Below the pieces are notes generated by a model. The model was given only the letters and a program-made list of their open reading frames with translations, did no database searches and was not told the origin of the DNA. Positions 1 to 10,680 of a DNA stretch of 64,000 nucleotides are shown here, piece after piece. The DNA is from Anaspis maculata (Eukaryota > Arthropoda > Insecta > Coleoptera > Scraptiidae): assembly GCA_949128115.1 (NCBI GenBank), contig OX421962.1, forward strand, positions 14,893,262-14,957,261, given 5' to 3'. Numbering within the stretch: position 1 is the stretch's first letter; every line of letters starts with the position of its first letter. The position numbers were made by a program, and so were the translations under genes.

Positions 1-2
1 AG

Positions 3-1498
3 ATGCTTCAGCAAAATATTATTCAACCTTCGGTGAGCCCTTGGAGTAGCCCGGTCTGGGTTGTTCCGAAAAAATTAGATGCTTCTGGAAAACAGAAGTG
101 GAGGGTCGTGATAGATTTTCGGAAACTTAATGATGTCACTGTTGGCGACAAATATCCTTTGCCAAACATAGAGAACGTTCTAGATCAACTCGGTAAATCC
201 AAGTATTTCACAACCCTCGACCTTGCTTCAGGGTTCCACCAAATTGAAGTTAACAAAGCAGACATCCCCAAAACCGCCTTTTCAGTTGAAAATGGCCATT
301 TTGAGCTCTTGCGCATGCCTTTCGGGCTTCGAAACGCCCCAAGTACGTTCCAGCGTGTGATGGACAATATAATGGTCAGACTGCAAGGTGAGCTTTGCAT
401 GGTATATATGGATGATATAATAATCCACTCTGAAACATTAGAAACTCATATACAAAACGTTTCAAAAGTATTTGAACGTTTGCGGAAGTACAACTTCAAG
501 ATACAGCCCGACAAATGTGAATTCTTGAGACGAGAAGTTGCGTACTTAGGACACATTGTGACAGACGAAGGTCTCAAACCAAATCCCGAGAAAATCAAAG
601 CTGTCCTAAATTTTCCACAACCAAGAAGTGTAAGAGACATCCAGTCATTTTTAGGCCTTACGGGGTACTACAGACGTTTTATAAAGGACTATTCAAAGGT
701 CACTAAACCTTTAACCAAACTCTTGAAAAAGAACGAGTCATTCGAGTTTAATGAAACATGCCAGTCGGCATTCAGTCAATTAAAACATTTACTAACTTCA
801 ACTCCTATTTTACAATATCCAAATTTTGAAAAGGAGTTTATCCTCACCACGGACGCTAGTGATTTCGCAATCGGCTCAGTGCTCTCGCAAGGCGAAATAG
901 GAAAAGATCTTCCAATCGCATACGCATCTAGAACATTGAATCCAGCTGAAACCAGATATTCGACAATTAAAAAAGAATTATTGCCAATCGTTTGGAGTTG
1001 TAAACACTTCAGACCTTATCTTTTCGGTCGTAGCTTCAAAATTGTCACTGACCATAAGCCCCTTTTGTGGCTCTTTTCCATCAAAGACCCAGGTTCACGC
1101 CTTTCAAGATGGCGCCTGAAATTAGAAGAGTATACATATCAGATCATTCACAAAGCTGGGAAATTAAATAAAAATGCTGATGCACTTTCGCGTATCAGAA
1201 TAAATCCAATCACAGCAAATCCATCTTCATCTTCAGATGAAGAAGACGAGTCAATAATCAATCGTAACGAGACACCAGACTTAATTGATTTTGATGCAAA
1301 TCCAGACTACGAATTCGAAATCGAATATGACAGATTTATTAACGAACAACCTTCAATAAATTTTGATTTAATAAAAGAGACAAACGACTATGTGACACTT
1401 GCTTACCACAAAAATATAATAGCATTCATTCCCAATAATGAAAATGAGGATACACCCAATATTGCGACCTATGTCGCAGATACATGTACTACAGAAAG
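3..1498 (+). CDS. Ty3/gypsy pol, RT and RNase H part (partial, interrupted)
   Basis: This is the reverse transcriptase and RNase H part of an LTR-retrotransposon polyprotein. The frame is open from the window's left edge, so protease and the start of RT lie outside. Seen: the TLDLASGFHQ motif near residues 71-80, the catalytic YMDD at 135-138, the YLGH thumb-side motif near 181, and RNase H acidic residues in TTDAS (D284), KKELL (E325), TDHKP (D350) and NADALSR (D393). These are diagnostic of Ty3/gypsy elements, and the env gene downstream points to the errantivirus group. The frame continues to a stop at 1568, but everything after about 1498 belongs to an inserted foldback element, so the native protein is cut just before the integrase. 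RT and RNase H themselves show no stop or frameshift. Because of the insertion this copy is probably inactive. Confidence 0.93.
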
Positions 1499-3281
1499 AA
1501 AGGACCCCGCACGATTCTTATGGAAAATGGGTCTCGGTCAAATTCCCTACTTTTTTCCTATGTTGTAGCCCAATTTGACACGAGCCAAAAACCATCGTCC
1601 GTTACCCAAAAAAATGGACAGTTTTTTTTCTATAAGGGGTTGAAGATGGGTTATTTCGAGGTAAAAAAATATGTTCCAACGTAAGTGGGAACATTTCAAC
1701 GTCCTTTCTGACACATATAGCTCATGACAATTCCCTTTTTCTTTTGTGAAAAAATCAACCCCCTCCCTCACCCCCAACCCCTACTTGTGAGTATCAAATT
1801 CGAAATTACGTTTGAAAGTCATGCAGGCGGTTCTATTTTGTCGAATTATTAATTTTGGCACAAAATTTTTTTCCAACCCCCAAATAGGGGGTGGGGTTGA
1901 AAAAAAAACCATCGGTCAATTCGACTGAATTTCTGATATTATGCTTTACCAGTTACGCTTAACAAGATTACCAAGGGAAAACTCATTCGTATGACCAGTT
2001 TCCACCCTACAGAGGGCTGAAGTTGACTATAATGACGCATAAAACATTCTTCCATGTCATAAACCAAATGAATGGAAATAGTGGACTTTCATATATCATC
2101 TTGTTTCGTAAAAATGTCTATTCTCCAAAAATACTTTCAATCCCGTCCTTCATCCCCTATCCCTGTTTCTGAACATCATATTCGAAACAAATCTTGGAAA
2201 TTATATCAATTTTTATTTCATCCTTCAAATAGTCGCAGTAGCTAGAATAAGAGTGTGACATATTATTTTGCTTTGATTGAGCAGCTTTCGCTCCAAATGA
2301 CATAAAATCCTTCAATCTAAACTATAAGTAGAGGTGTATCCGTACAAAAGAAAAAAGTTAGGAACTATGTAGGTACAGGTAAACATAATTAACCTGCTGT
2401 AAAGTTGAGACTTGATACGAACACCAGTATTTTTAATAATAATCCAGGCAAAAAATCATTCAATCAAATGTATGTCCCACCCTGCTGTAAGGGTGCTAAC
2501 ATAAGCATAATAGTGAAAGTGAATTTTGAGAGGGGATTCACAATCAGATGCAGATAATCCGACCGTAGACCTTCTCCTTCATTTTCAAGATTTATTTCGA
2601 ATATGATGTTCAGAAACAAGGATAGAGGATGAGAGACGGGGTTGAAATTATTTTTGAAGGATAGGCATTTTGACAAAACAAGATGATATGAGAGTCCACT
2701 ATTTTCATTCATTTTGTTTATGACATGGAAGAATGTTTTATGAGTCATTATAGTCAACTTCAACCCTCTGTGGGGTGGAAACTGGTCATACGAATGAGTT
2801 TCCCCTTGGTAATCTTGTTTAGCGTAACTGGTAAAGCACAATATCAGAAATTCAGCCGAATTGACCGATGGTTTTTTTTTCAACCCCACCCCCTATTTGG
2901 GGGTTGGAAAAAAAATTAGTGCCAAAATTGGTAATTCGACAAAATAGAACCATCTGCATGACTTTCAAACGTAATTTTGAATTTCATACTCACAAGTAGG
3001 TGTTGGGGGTGAGGGAGGGGGTTGATTTTTTCACAAAATAAAAGAAGAATTGTCATAAGCCATATGTGTTGAAAAGGACGTTGAAATGTTCTCACTTACG
3101 TTGGAACATATTTTTTTATCTTGAAATAACCCATCTTCAACCCCTTATAGAAAAAAAACTGTCCATTTTTTTGGGTAACGGACGATGGTTTTTGGCTCGT
3201 GTCAAATTGGGCTACAACATATGAAAAACTTAGGGAATTTGACCGAGACCCATTTCCCATAAGAATCGTGCGGGGTCCTTT
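1499..3281. mobile_element. Foldback element with ~700 bp inverted arms, inserted in gypsy pol
   Basis: The sequence starting AAAGGACCCCGCACGATTC at 1499 is repeated in reverse complement ending at 3281. Similarity between arms runs through about 1499-2200 and 2580-3281, around a central spacer of about 380 bp. The arms include matched G-rich tracts (near 1885 and 2885) and several short indels, so they have diverged by some percent. No transposase-like reading frame is present, so this is a non-autonomous element. I could not find a clear target-site duplication. Pol reading frames on both sides remain open into the arms, giving chimaeric ends to both neighbouring ORFs. Confidence 0.88.
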
Positions 3282-4623
3282 GAATCTAACTGAAACATTG
3301 ACTATCAAAAACAGCCTTAAGGTCACTAATCGAAAATACTATTTCATCAAATTGCCCGTAGACAATTTATCAAGACTTTCTCAAAAAGATTTATTCAGAC
3401 TTCTCTACGAGATCAAAGAAAATTTAGAACCTAAAGAATATCATTTGAACAAGGTCAATCACCTACCATTGAAAAGAATTTTGAGTCATTTATTCAACGC
3501 TGATACTTTCAAATTCCATATTTGCCATGATATAATCAAATTGCAAAAAGACCTAACGCCTGAAGAAAAGAACGAAATAATGTCGAAATGGCATTCCTCA
3601 AAGAATAATTTACATAAAGGTATCAATGAAACATTTCGAAGAATACGTGAACAACATTTATGGCCCAATATGAAAACAGATATAGAAGAATTTGTAAAAC
3701 GGTGTCAGACTTGTAATCAATCGAAGATTAATAGGCAAAACACAGATTTTCCCCTCGTAATTACAAAAACACCAGAACGACCATTTCAACACATAAACAT
3801 GGACACACTAGACGTACATCCCCAGTTACATCTTCTGACAATTGTTGATAACTTTTCAAAATATGCACAGGCTTATCCAATTCCTAACAAACAAGCAAGA
3901 AGCGTTACTGATAAAGTATTATTGTACTTCCAACACTACCCTGTACCACAACGAATTCATGTAGATGCCGGAAGCGAATTTATGAACCAATCGTTCAAAA
4001 ATCTAATCGAATTGTACGACATTAGACTAACTGTCAGTCCCACTGATCATCCCCAATCTAATGGGCAAGTGGAACGTTTTCACGCCACATTGATGGATTC
4101 TATTAGAAGTTTCCACATCGATTATCCTCATAAACCTGTAGTTGACGCACTACCTTTCGCTATAAAAACATATAACCTTAGCAAGTCAGCTTCAACCAAA
4201 TTCACCCCTCAGGAAATTGTTTTTGGACATATTGATCCATCTAGAGATAATATTTTTACCAATGAAGCAGAACTTCAAGATGATTACCAGAGACTCATGA
4301 GAAATTACGCACAATATGTTAACAAAAAAGTCATTTCCAATATCGATAGTTCCAAACAAAAATCAAAGGAACGTTTTGACAAACATGTAAAAGAAAATAG
4401 ACCTCAGTACAAACTTGGTCAATCAGTGTTTTTAAGAAAACCATCAAGACAATCCAAATTGTCCCCCACATATCTTGGTCCCTACAAAATAACCAGACTC
4501 TTACCTCCGAATTGCGTAGAGCTACTAACTTCCAATAATAAATATATGACTGTCAACTTTGACCGGATAAAACCGTCAAATATAGAATCAGACGAAGACC
4601 AAGACCCAAATACCTCAGACTAG
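3282..4623 (+). CDS. Ty3/gypsy pol, integrase part
   Basis: This is the integrase region that continues the pol gene beyond the foldback insertion. Seen, numbered from a chimaeric frame opening at 3199: an HHCC zinc-binding domain (H132, H139, C169, C172), then the DDE core with D202 (MDTLD), D256 (HVDAGSEF) and E292 (NGQVERFH), then a basic C-terminal region ending at a TAG at 4621-4623. These are the expected integrase residues of Ty3/gypsy elements, which insert the reverse-transcribed DNA into the genome. The first 27 codons of the open frame come from the foldback arm and are not native. The frame is compatible with the RT part across the insertion. There is no internal stop or indel, so the interruption looks younger than the gypsy copy's other decay. 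Confidence 0.92.
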
Positions 4624-5142
4624 GTATTTAACAAATAATCCCTGCTGTTTTGGGACCTTTAAGAATAAAGCAGACGTAAATCCAAATGCGTGTCGTAAAA
4701 GGCGACTAAATAGGACTTAATACAAGAATTTTTGAAAAACTCTGACGACGTTTGGCAGACGTCAACCATTATGTTCAAAGAACACCTTTTTCCCCATAAT
4801 TATGATTATATACACATAATTCTATTCCCTGTAAAACTGCTGGGTTTATTAACCGGCAAACCCCCGCCTCACGGAAAACATTTTAATTTTTTATTGCGGT
4901 CAAATTCAGATTTGCCCTGATATACAATTTTGGAAGTCACCAAATTGTCCCTGTCATCTGAATAACATCTTAGGATTCAGACTGTAAAATCCTTCGGCTT
5001 TACCGAAAATTCAATTATAGTACGAATTTAGTAGTGTTAGCGATCATTCCTAGGTTGGTTTATCGTATCAGCTAATTTCATAATTAAGAACTTTATTGTT
5101 TTATCTAGTCATCTGTGAACAAATAATTGTTACAGATCAATC
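4624..5142. other. Non-coding spacer between pol and env of the gypsy element
   Basis: About 520 bp lie between the integrase stop and the env start. No convincing reading frame is present. In errantiviruses env is made from a spliced subgenomic RNA, and an acceptor for that RNA would be expected in this interval, but I cannot single one out. Confidence 0.5.
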
Positions 5143-5511
5143 ATGGACAAGACTCCATCTAAAATCTTTATTTTCCTATTCCTTATTAATTTTTCTTATT
5201 CCAATATCCAAATCAAAGACCTAAACAATACCATAGGACTATTTTACGAAAAAGAGAGAGAAATAAAAATAACTTCAGATATTTGGAAACTAGTAGTGTA
5301 TAAAGACATTAATCACTTACAAGAAACGTACGAACATTATTTGCAAATTTTAAATACCCTAACAACTGTACTTTTGAAAGATGAACACGATGAAAACGTA
5401 AGATTTCGAACTTTTTCCCTTACGATAAAACCCCATCTTGATATTCTAAAAGCGATTTCAAATAAAATCGATAATATGTTAACAGAAATTAATTCGAAAC
5501 AATCCGAGTAA
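5143..5511 (+). CDS. env: Errantivirus-type env, N-terminal part (frameshifted)
   Basis: This frame encodes the N-terminal surface part of an envelope-type glycoprotein. It opens with an ATG at 5143 and a hydrophobic signal peptide (residues about 7-20, rich in I, F and L), followed by a charged, helical-looking ectodomain segment. It stops at 5511 after 122 codons. The next reading frame carries the continuation, starting with a dibasic RRG motif at 5511, so a one-base shift separates the two parts almost exactly at the expected furin-type cleavage region. Position after integrase and before the LTR matches env of insect endogenous retroviruses. The break makes this copy unable to express a full glycoprotein. 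Confidence 0.75.
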   Translation: MDKTPSKIFIFLFLINFSYSNIQIKDLNNTIGLFYEKEREIKITSDIWKLVVYKDINHLQETYEHYLQILNTLTTVLLKDEHDENVRFRTFSLTIKPHLDILKAISNKIDNMLTEINSKQSE

Positions 5512-7097
5512 GACGAGGACTTGCAAACGGTGTTGGAACCGTATGGAAATTTATAACAGGAAATCTAGATGCCTCCGACGGAGAATATTTTAGCAAATGT
5601 ATAGACAAATTAGAAAGAGACGATTCAGAAATTCAAAACTTAATTAAAGACCAAATTAAAGTCACAACAAGTACCATTCGAAATTTTAACGAAACGATTA
5701 GAAAATTACAAATTGACGAACAAACATTCAACGAAGATATTATGAAAGTAATAGAAAACGAAATTAAAACCCTTTTTGGGAGTCAAAAATATTTTGAGCA
5801 TCAATTAAAATTGATGAATAATTGTGAACAACTTCTAGAATCATTCACATTAATTTCAGAAGAACTTACTGATATAGTCAATAGTTTAACCTTTGCGAAA
5901 TTAAAAATAATCCACCCATCGATAATTAAACCTAGAAATTTACTCAGCGAATTGATAGACATCAATAGACATCTAACGCGAAATAACTTACCATTCAAAC
6001 CCACTTTGGAAAATCTTCCCCAGTTATTAAATCTTTTTAAACTTCAAGCATTTCAGACAAAAAACAGGTTAATATTTGTAATAATAATACCTTTAATAAA
6101 TCAGGATACCTTCGACCTTTACCATCTCTACTCTGTACCAACCAAAGATCCTCCTACAAACCTTTTCCATACTATCATCCCCGAATCAAAGATGATAGCA
6201 GTATCAAAAGATAAGAGAACTTACATCAAGATCCATGACCTCGACACTTGCCAAGAAATGGACGACAGAACCGCCATGTGTCAAGATTTAATTCCTCTCG
6301 ACTCGACCCAAGGACCATGTGAGGTCATCCTCATCACGACACTCCAAAACTCCGACAAATGCAAGCCACTAATTATGAATGTAATCAACCATAACATTCA
6401 GTACATCGGCAAGAACCAATGGTTACTAGTCCTACCATCAAAGTTGGCAATTACCTACACCTGCCCTAATCAAGGTACAACCACCAAACTTCTGGAGGGC
6501 AACAAACTCATCACGTTACAAAAACGGTGTAATGCATATACTGGCATTTATCAACTATATGCTAAAGAAGAACAAACTTCCAACTATACAGAAGAGAACT
6601 TCATCCCTCAAATTCCATTCGAATGCTGCGAGGAACAAACATCAAAAGAAGAGTTCCATTTAAAACCACTTAAAATCAACCAGTTCAACTTGGACGACTT
6701 AAATGTCGCCGCTCACAAACTTGGCGAGCTTGAAGAAGAACTCAAAACGTTAAATCAAGAGCCCTTCGCAACAAAGTACCTCAGCGCATCCACCATCTGG
6801 ACCCTGACCATCTTTGTTATAATAATTGTAACAGTCATCTGCTGTAAATGTGGCTGTTGCCGCCACTTCATTGGCTACATGAAAAGTTCACCTTCTAACA
6901 ACCCCAGACCTGACGACAGGGGTTGCTGTGCAAAAATCTATAACTTTTGCAATATCAATCCAAAACCACACCGTAGAACATCTATTCACCAGTGGAATAT
7001 CGAGTTGCAACCGACACTCGAACTACAAACTGAAGAGACGCCTCTGGAAGCAGCAGCCGTCTCAAGAAAAACGAGGCAGAAAAGAAAAGCCTTGTGA
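5511..7097 (+). CDS. env: Errantivirus-type env, C-terminal part with transmembrane anchor
   Basis: This is the continuation of env in another frame. It has no ATG at its beginning: it is open from about 5508 and the first in-frame ATG is 5742. Seen: a dibasic cleavage-like RRG at 5511, a hydrophobic and glycine-rich stretch just after it as expected for a fusion region, a long ectodomain with paired cysteines, a single transmembrane helix (residues about 351-370 counted from 5742) and a cysteine-rich cytoplasmic start with CCKCGCC. In the family this protein is a class of viral envelope protein that spans the membrane once. The gene is broken from its signal-peptide part by a frameshift. Confidence 0.78.
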   Translation, partial: RRGLANGVGTVWKFITGNLDASDGEYFSKCIDKLERDDSEIQNLIKDQIKVTTSTIRNFNETIRKLQIDEQTFNEDIMKVIENEIKTLFGSQKYFEHQLKLMNNCEQLLESFTLISEELTDIVNSLTFAKLKIIHPSIIKPRNLLSELIDINRHLTRNNLPFKPTLENLPQLLNLFKLQAFQTKNRLIFVIIIPLINQDTFDLYHLYSVPTKDPPTNLFHTIIPESKMIAVSKDKRTYIKIHDLDTCQEMDDRTAMCQDLIPLDSTQGPCEVILITTLQNSDKCKPLIMNVINHNIQYIGKNQWLLVLPSKLAITYTCPNQGTTTKLLEGNKLITLQKRCNAYTGIYQLYAKEEQTSNYTEENFIPQIPFECCEEQTSKEEFHLKPLKINQFNLDDLNVAAHKLGELEEELKTLNQEPFATKYLSASTIWTLTIFVIIIVTVICCKCGCCRHFIGYMKSSPSNNPRPDDRGCCAKIYNFCNINPKPHRRTSIHQWNIELQPTLELQTEETPLEAAAVSRKTRQKRKAL

Positions 7098-7340
7098 ACA
7101 AACTTTGCAGTGCGCGAAGTGTTTAAAAGCAGAGCTTATACGAAGTGAAAAGTGCTCGTGACCCTAAAAGACACTTTCTTTTAATTTGTAATCTTTTAAT
7201 TTTAAGTCTTTAGTACTTAACGATTTTGTTATTTCAGTTTTTAGCTTACTTACCTTTTATGTCAATAATTTTATATTTTTAGAATTTTAAAAAATTTACC
7301 TCTATTTTTATTTTCAGTTAATTTTATAAAATTCTATCTA

Positions 7341-7630
7341 AAAGGGGGAGGTGTTACGACCCCGTCATGAATAAGATTAGTTTTGCTTACTTAGCACCCT
7401 GCTGTTTATATATACGACTTCATGCAGTTAACAAAAAACACAATTCTCTGTATCATGACCGAGTGCACGTCGCACGCATAAATTGTCGATCCGTTATTAC
7501 GTTCTAAAACTTGTACGAATTAAATTATTTCACAGTTTAATAAAGTTAATATTTTTAAAAACAGGCTTTTTCAAAAACAAACACGTAGAACTCACGGAAC
7601 CATCGTCATTGTCCGGCTCTGTTCCAATGG
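7341..7630 (+). repeat. Polypurine tract and 3' LTR of the gypsy element
   Basis: A polypurine tract (AAAGGGGGAG, 7341-7350) is followed by TGTTACGACC, the likely LTR start at 7352. Inside are a TATATATA box (7407-7414) and an AATAAA signal (7539-7544). The right end is not resolved: the 5' LTR is outside the window, and the flank runs into a BEL-like reverse-strand frame at about 7606-7640. The 3' boundary given is therefore an estimate. Confidence 0.65.
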
Positions 7631-7887
7631 TACGACACCGAACCGATGTATTCGTAAAAACTTAGTACCTCCAGGCCCAGGTCCTCCTCGCTGGCGTCGT
7701 TTTCTAACATGGAATCATAAATCTGACCATCGAGTTCTCGAAAAGCGTCTTGCTTCTCTTGCAGCATTTCAAACGCGGCCCGAATTTCTGATACGGCGGG
7801 GTTCGCTACTGCTATCAATGCGCTCAGTTGATTTGCAATTATTGTGAAGGCACCTCGTTGCACGGTCCTCGACTTCCTGATGCGCTC
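7606..7887 (-). pseudogene. BEL/Pao gag-like fragment (DUF1759 type)
   Basis: This is a minus-strand frame whose likely ATG is at 7887. It is rich in helix-forming residues, with a pattern (QLSALIA...EIRAAFEMLQEKQDAF...LDGQIYDSML) that I associate with the DUF1759 capsid-like region at the N-terminus of BEL/Pao gag proteins. It runs about 90 codons and ends where the gypsy LTR begins. This suggests that the gypsy element inserted into an older BEL/Pao copy and that only the 5' end of its gag remains on this side. No pol domains of BEL type are visible in the window. The assignment rests on pattern recall and is tentative. Confidence 0.45.
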
Positions 7888-8644
7888 CATCTTCGAGAAA
7901 TTCGCGCACGTCGAAAAGTCCTTCGTAAGCCACCGAGTCTCACAGTTCAACAAGAATGTTTTCAAAACAACTTTAGCACTTTTTCTAAGCTCTCTACGGT
8001 ACCGGTACGCGTTGTGGAATTTCCAACTGTTCTGTCACAGTCGCGGAACTACCCGTTCCTATAGCCAAAAAGGCCGGTTCTCTTATTCTTTTCTCCGTGA
8101 GCTCTTTGGTTCACAACCAACCTTGCTGCAACGTCAATTCGCGACACCGGTCATAGTGAAAACGACTGATCACAACTTCATTGTTGGAAGGTGAATTGGA
8201 CATCTTATGAATTTTCTCAGGCTTCAGTATACAGGTAGCCACAAAATTGTGCGATAACATGATTAAGCAGAATCAACAAAGATACCTAAATAAACATAAA
8301 ATTCATTGTGGAGCGGTTAGCATGAGTATTTATAGAAGGGGAGAGGGGTAAGTTTCGTTTGCATGTTTATTGCATCACGCACTTTTTGAATGGTATGTAT
8401 AGATACTTCCCTTATAGACCTCTGTAAATAGACTGTAAATAATAATTAGAAGAAAAAAAACATCAACTTCCCTGCATAAAGTTACAACCTGTAATCATTC
8501 TGTTCCGTATACATATCTCATTGTTTTCATTATTAGGCTAGCTCGAGGGCTACCTACTAATTTTTTCCTTGTGCCAAAAAAAGACAATCAACCCACACCA
8601 GCTTTATAGTAGGTGATAAGTCACCTGCTGTGGTTCTGTATAAT

Positions 8645-10384
8645 ATGACGCTACACGCGGTTCTTTCAATACTGGCGATGGTGAATGGAAGCTTCGTGCA
8701 AGATTTAATCAGAGCCAGTTTCGACAACGCATCGTGTTTGTATTACCTAAACGATAATTCCGTTACATTCCCGAAACTGGAAGGAGTTCAAATGTTGACG
8801 GCCACCATCAGCGACATCAAATCCTTGAGATTCTTTCCGGTCAAGTGCGACGGTTACGTTTTGGTCTCGAACGATTCCGAAGTGCTAGCTGCAATGTTCA
8901 CAATCGAATCGATCAACTTGAACTTCAAATCGCACCAAAGGGTGCTCCTGTTCACGGACCAAGAAGTCGACGCGCGAGCTTCGACGGCTCTACACGACAT
9001 CGACTTGTTGACAGTCGATGTGACCCAACAGTTCAACCCGACTGTATTTTCCATAGCCAATGACGAACCAGTCGATTACGTTTCGCATTCCAAGATGAAG
9101 ACGAAGTGGTTGCCGGAAGCTGCTCTGAAGAAATTCAACCGTAAATTATGCATCGCAATGTTCAAATGTCCCCCGTACGTCGATTACAATAACGAAACCG
9201 ACGGATACGAAGGAGTCGACATAAGTTTCTTGGAAAGAGTCGTCACAGGCTGGCCTTTGGAATACAAGTTTTTGAAGTCAAACGACAGCGAGCATTTGTA
9301 CATTGAAACCTACGAAAAAATTGTCTCTAATGAGTGTGATGTGGCCATCTGCTCGATGTGGAACACGAATGCGGACAAGTTTCACGGCAAAGTCGACATG
9401 ACACACCCATACACTCTAATTTGCACTACGATTCTGGTTCCGAAACCAGTGCTGTTGCCCAACTCTACGTTTGTATTTCAGCCATTCGAGTTGAGTCTTT
9501 GGTTGGCAGCCGTGGTCATAATCGCTCTAGTTTCACTGACTTTTGCTATAGTATCAAACATCATGGATGTTTTCGACTCCAACAGTTACTTCAACAAAGA
9601 TTTCTTTGTGTCCGTGATGTACGTTTTGCGTATGTTCTCGCAGGGCTCTGTCAAAGACCCTTTGTCGAATCAAGTCACGCTCCGCATCTTACTCATCAGC
9701 TGGATAATGTCTTCCGTACTGATTTCTACGTATTATTCCGCCGGTCTGACGACCCTGCTGCGTTTCCCAAGATTTTCATTGCAGATCGACACGTTCCAGC
9801 AAATGTTGGATAACGACGTGAAGTGGCAATCTCCGGATCCTTGGTTCCAGCAATGGATGGAAGATTCGTCGAATCCCGTTATACAAAAGCTAAGCAAACA
9901 ATTTGAGCACTACACCGTCATGGCCCAGGCAAACCAGCGGTTGAGAGAAAACGATTGCGGCGTTCTGGTCGAGATTCCGGTGAAGAACTTGGACAACTAC
10001 GTCATGTTTTCTGAAGAGTTCGACGGTTACGCCAAGGAGAATCTGAAAGTGCTTGACGAAACACTTGCCTGTTTTCATGCGGTGTATTTGATGAAGATGA
10101 ACTCGCCTTACATGGAAATCTTCAACAAGGCCGTCGCTGGATACGTCGAGCAAGGTTTCGTTAGTTATTGGTACGAAAAGTTTGTATCTAAACCAGAGAA
10201 TTCGTACATGAAGTACTTCTTTAAAAAAGACGCTAGCGAAGTTCATCAGGTGATTGAGATGAGGAACATACAGGGAGCGTTCCACTTCCTGCTTTTTGGA
10301 CACACGTTCGGTTTGATAACATTTTGTTTGGAACATTTATCGGTATCCAAATTTACCAGACCATTTTGTGAGTTTTTTCAATAA
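8645..10384 (+). CDS. Divergent ionotropic receptor (IR), single exon
   Basis: This is a complete 579-residue ligand-gated ion channel of the insect ionotropic receptor family. These variant glutamate-receptor relatives act in chemosensory neurons, usually with an IR co-receptor. I place the start at the ATG at 8645, just before a hydrophobic signal peptide; the frame is open to a GTG at 8630 but there is no ATG there. Seen: a short N-terminal domain, a ligand-binding S1 half (about residues 168-265), TM1 (about 283-306), a pore-loop region, TM2 (about 347-372) ending in YYSAGLTTLLRFP, which corresponds to the SYTANL-like gate, S2 (about 380-535) and TM3 (about 545-566). It has no intron, stop or frameshift, as is common for divergent IRs. 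The stop TAA (10382-10384) is followed by AATAAA at 10389. The subfamily number cannot be assigned without a tree. Confidence 0.9.
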   Translation: MTLHAVLSILAMVNGSFVQDLIRASFDNASCLYYLNDNSVTFPKLEGVQMLTATISDIKSLRFFPVKCDGYVLVSNDSEVLAAMFTIESINLNFKSHQRVLLFTDQEVDARASTALHDIDLLTVDVTQQFNPTVFSIANDEPVDYVSHSKMKTKWLPEAALKKFNRKLCIAMFKCPPYVDYNNETDGYEGVDISFLERVVTGWPLEYKFLKSNDSEHLYIETYEKIVSNECDVAICSMWNTNADKFHGKVDMTHPYTLICTTILVPKPVLLPNSTFVFQPFELSLWLAAVVIIALVSLTFAIVSNIMDVFDSNSYFNKDFFVSVMYVLRMFSQGSVKDPLSNQVTLRILLISWIMSSVLISTYYSAGLTTLLRFPRFSLQIDTFQQMLDNDVKWQSPDPWFQQWMEDSSNPVIQKLSKQFEHYTVMAQANQRLRENDCGVLVEIPVKNLDNYVMFSEEFDGYAKENLKVLDETLACFHAVYLMKMNSPYMEIFNKAVAGYVEQGFVSYWYEKFVSKPENSYMKYFFKKDASEVHQVIEMRNIQGAFHFLLFGHTFGLITFCLEHLSVSKFTRPFCEFFQ

Positions 10385-10388
10385 ACGA

Positions 10389-10394
10389 ATAAAA
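10389..10394 (+). terminator. Polyadenylation signal of the IR gene
   Basis: A canonical AATAAA lies 5 bases after the IR stop codon on the same strand. It implies a very short 3' UTR. Confidence 0.6.
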
Positions 10395-10680
10395 TGAACC
10401 TTGTGCTTATAATTTCATAGAAGAACAATATTGGGAACTCATGACGCAGTGGAATAAATGCAAGGGGGTCTTAAGCATTGGAAAAGTAAACGATCATGCC
10501 GACTCATGGACCTATATCTGAGCTGGCTATCTGACATTAGCGGATATCTTTATCTCTATATAGTACTGGGCCGAAAAGTTCACCATGGTAGCTACCAAAC
10601 ACTAGTCAATCAATGCGTCAAGAACTTCTCTTATTTTAGCTAGCATATTGGGGTAACTCTACGGTAAAGTTCTGATTGTA

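Noticed and set aside
9358..10336. Frames of about 150 codons overlapping the IR gene in other frames
   Set aside because: They fall wholly within an intact receptor gene and show no recognisable content.
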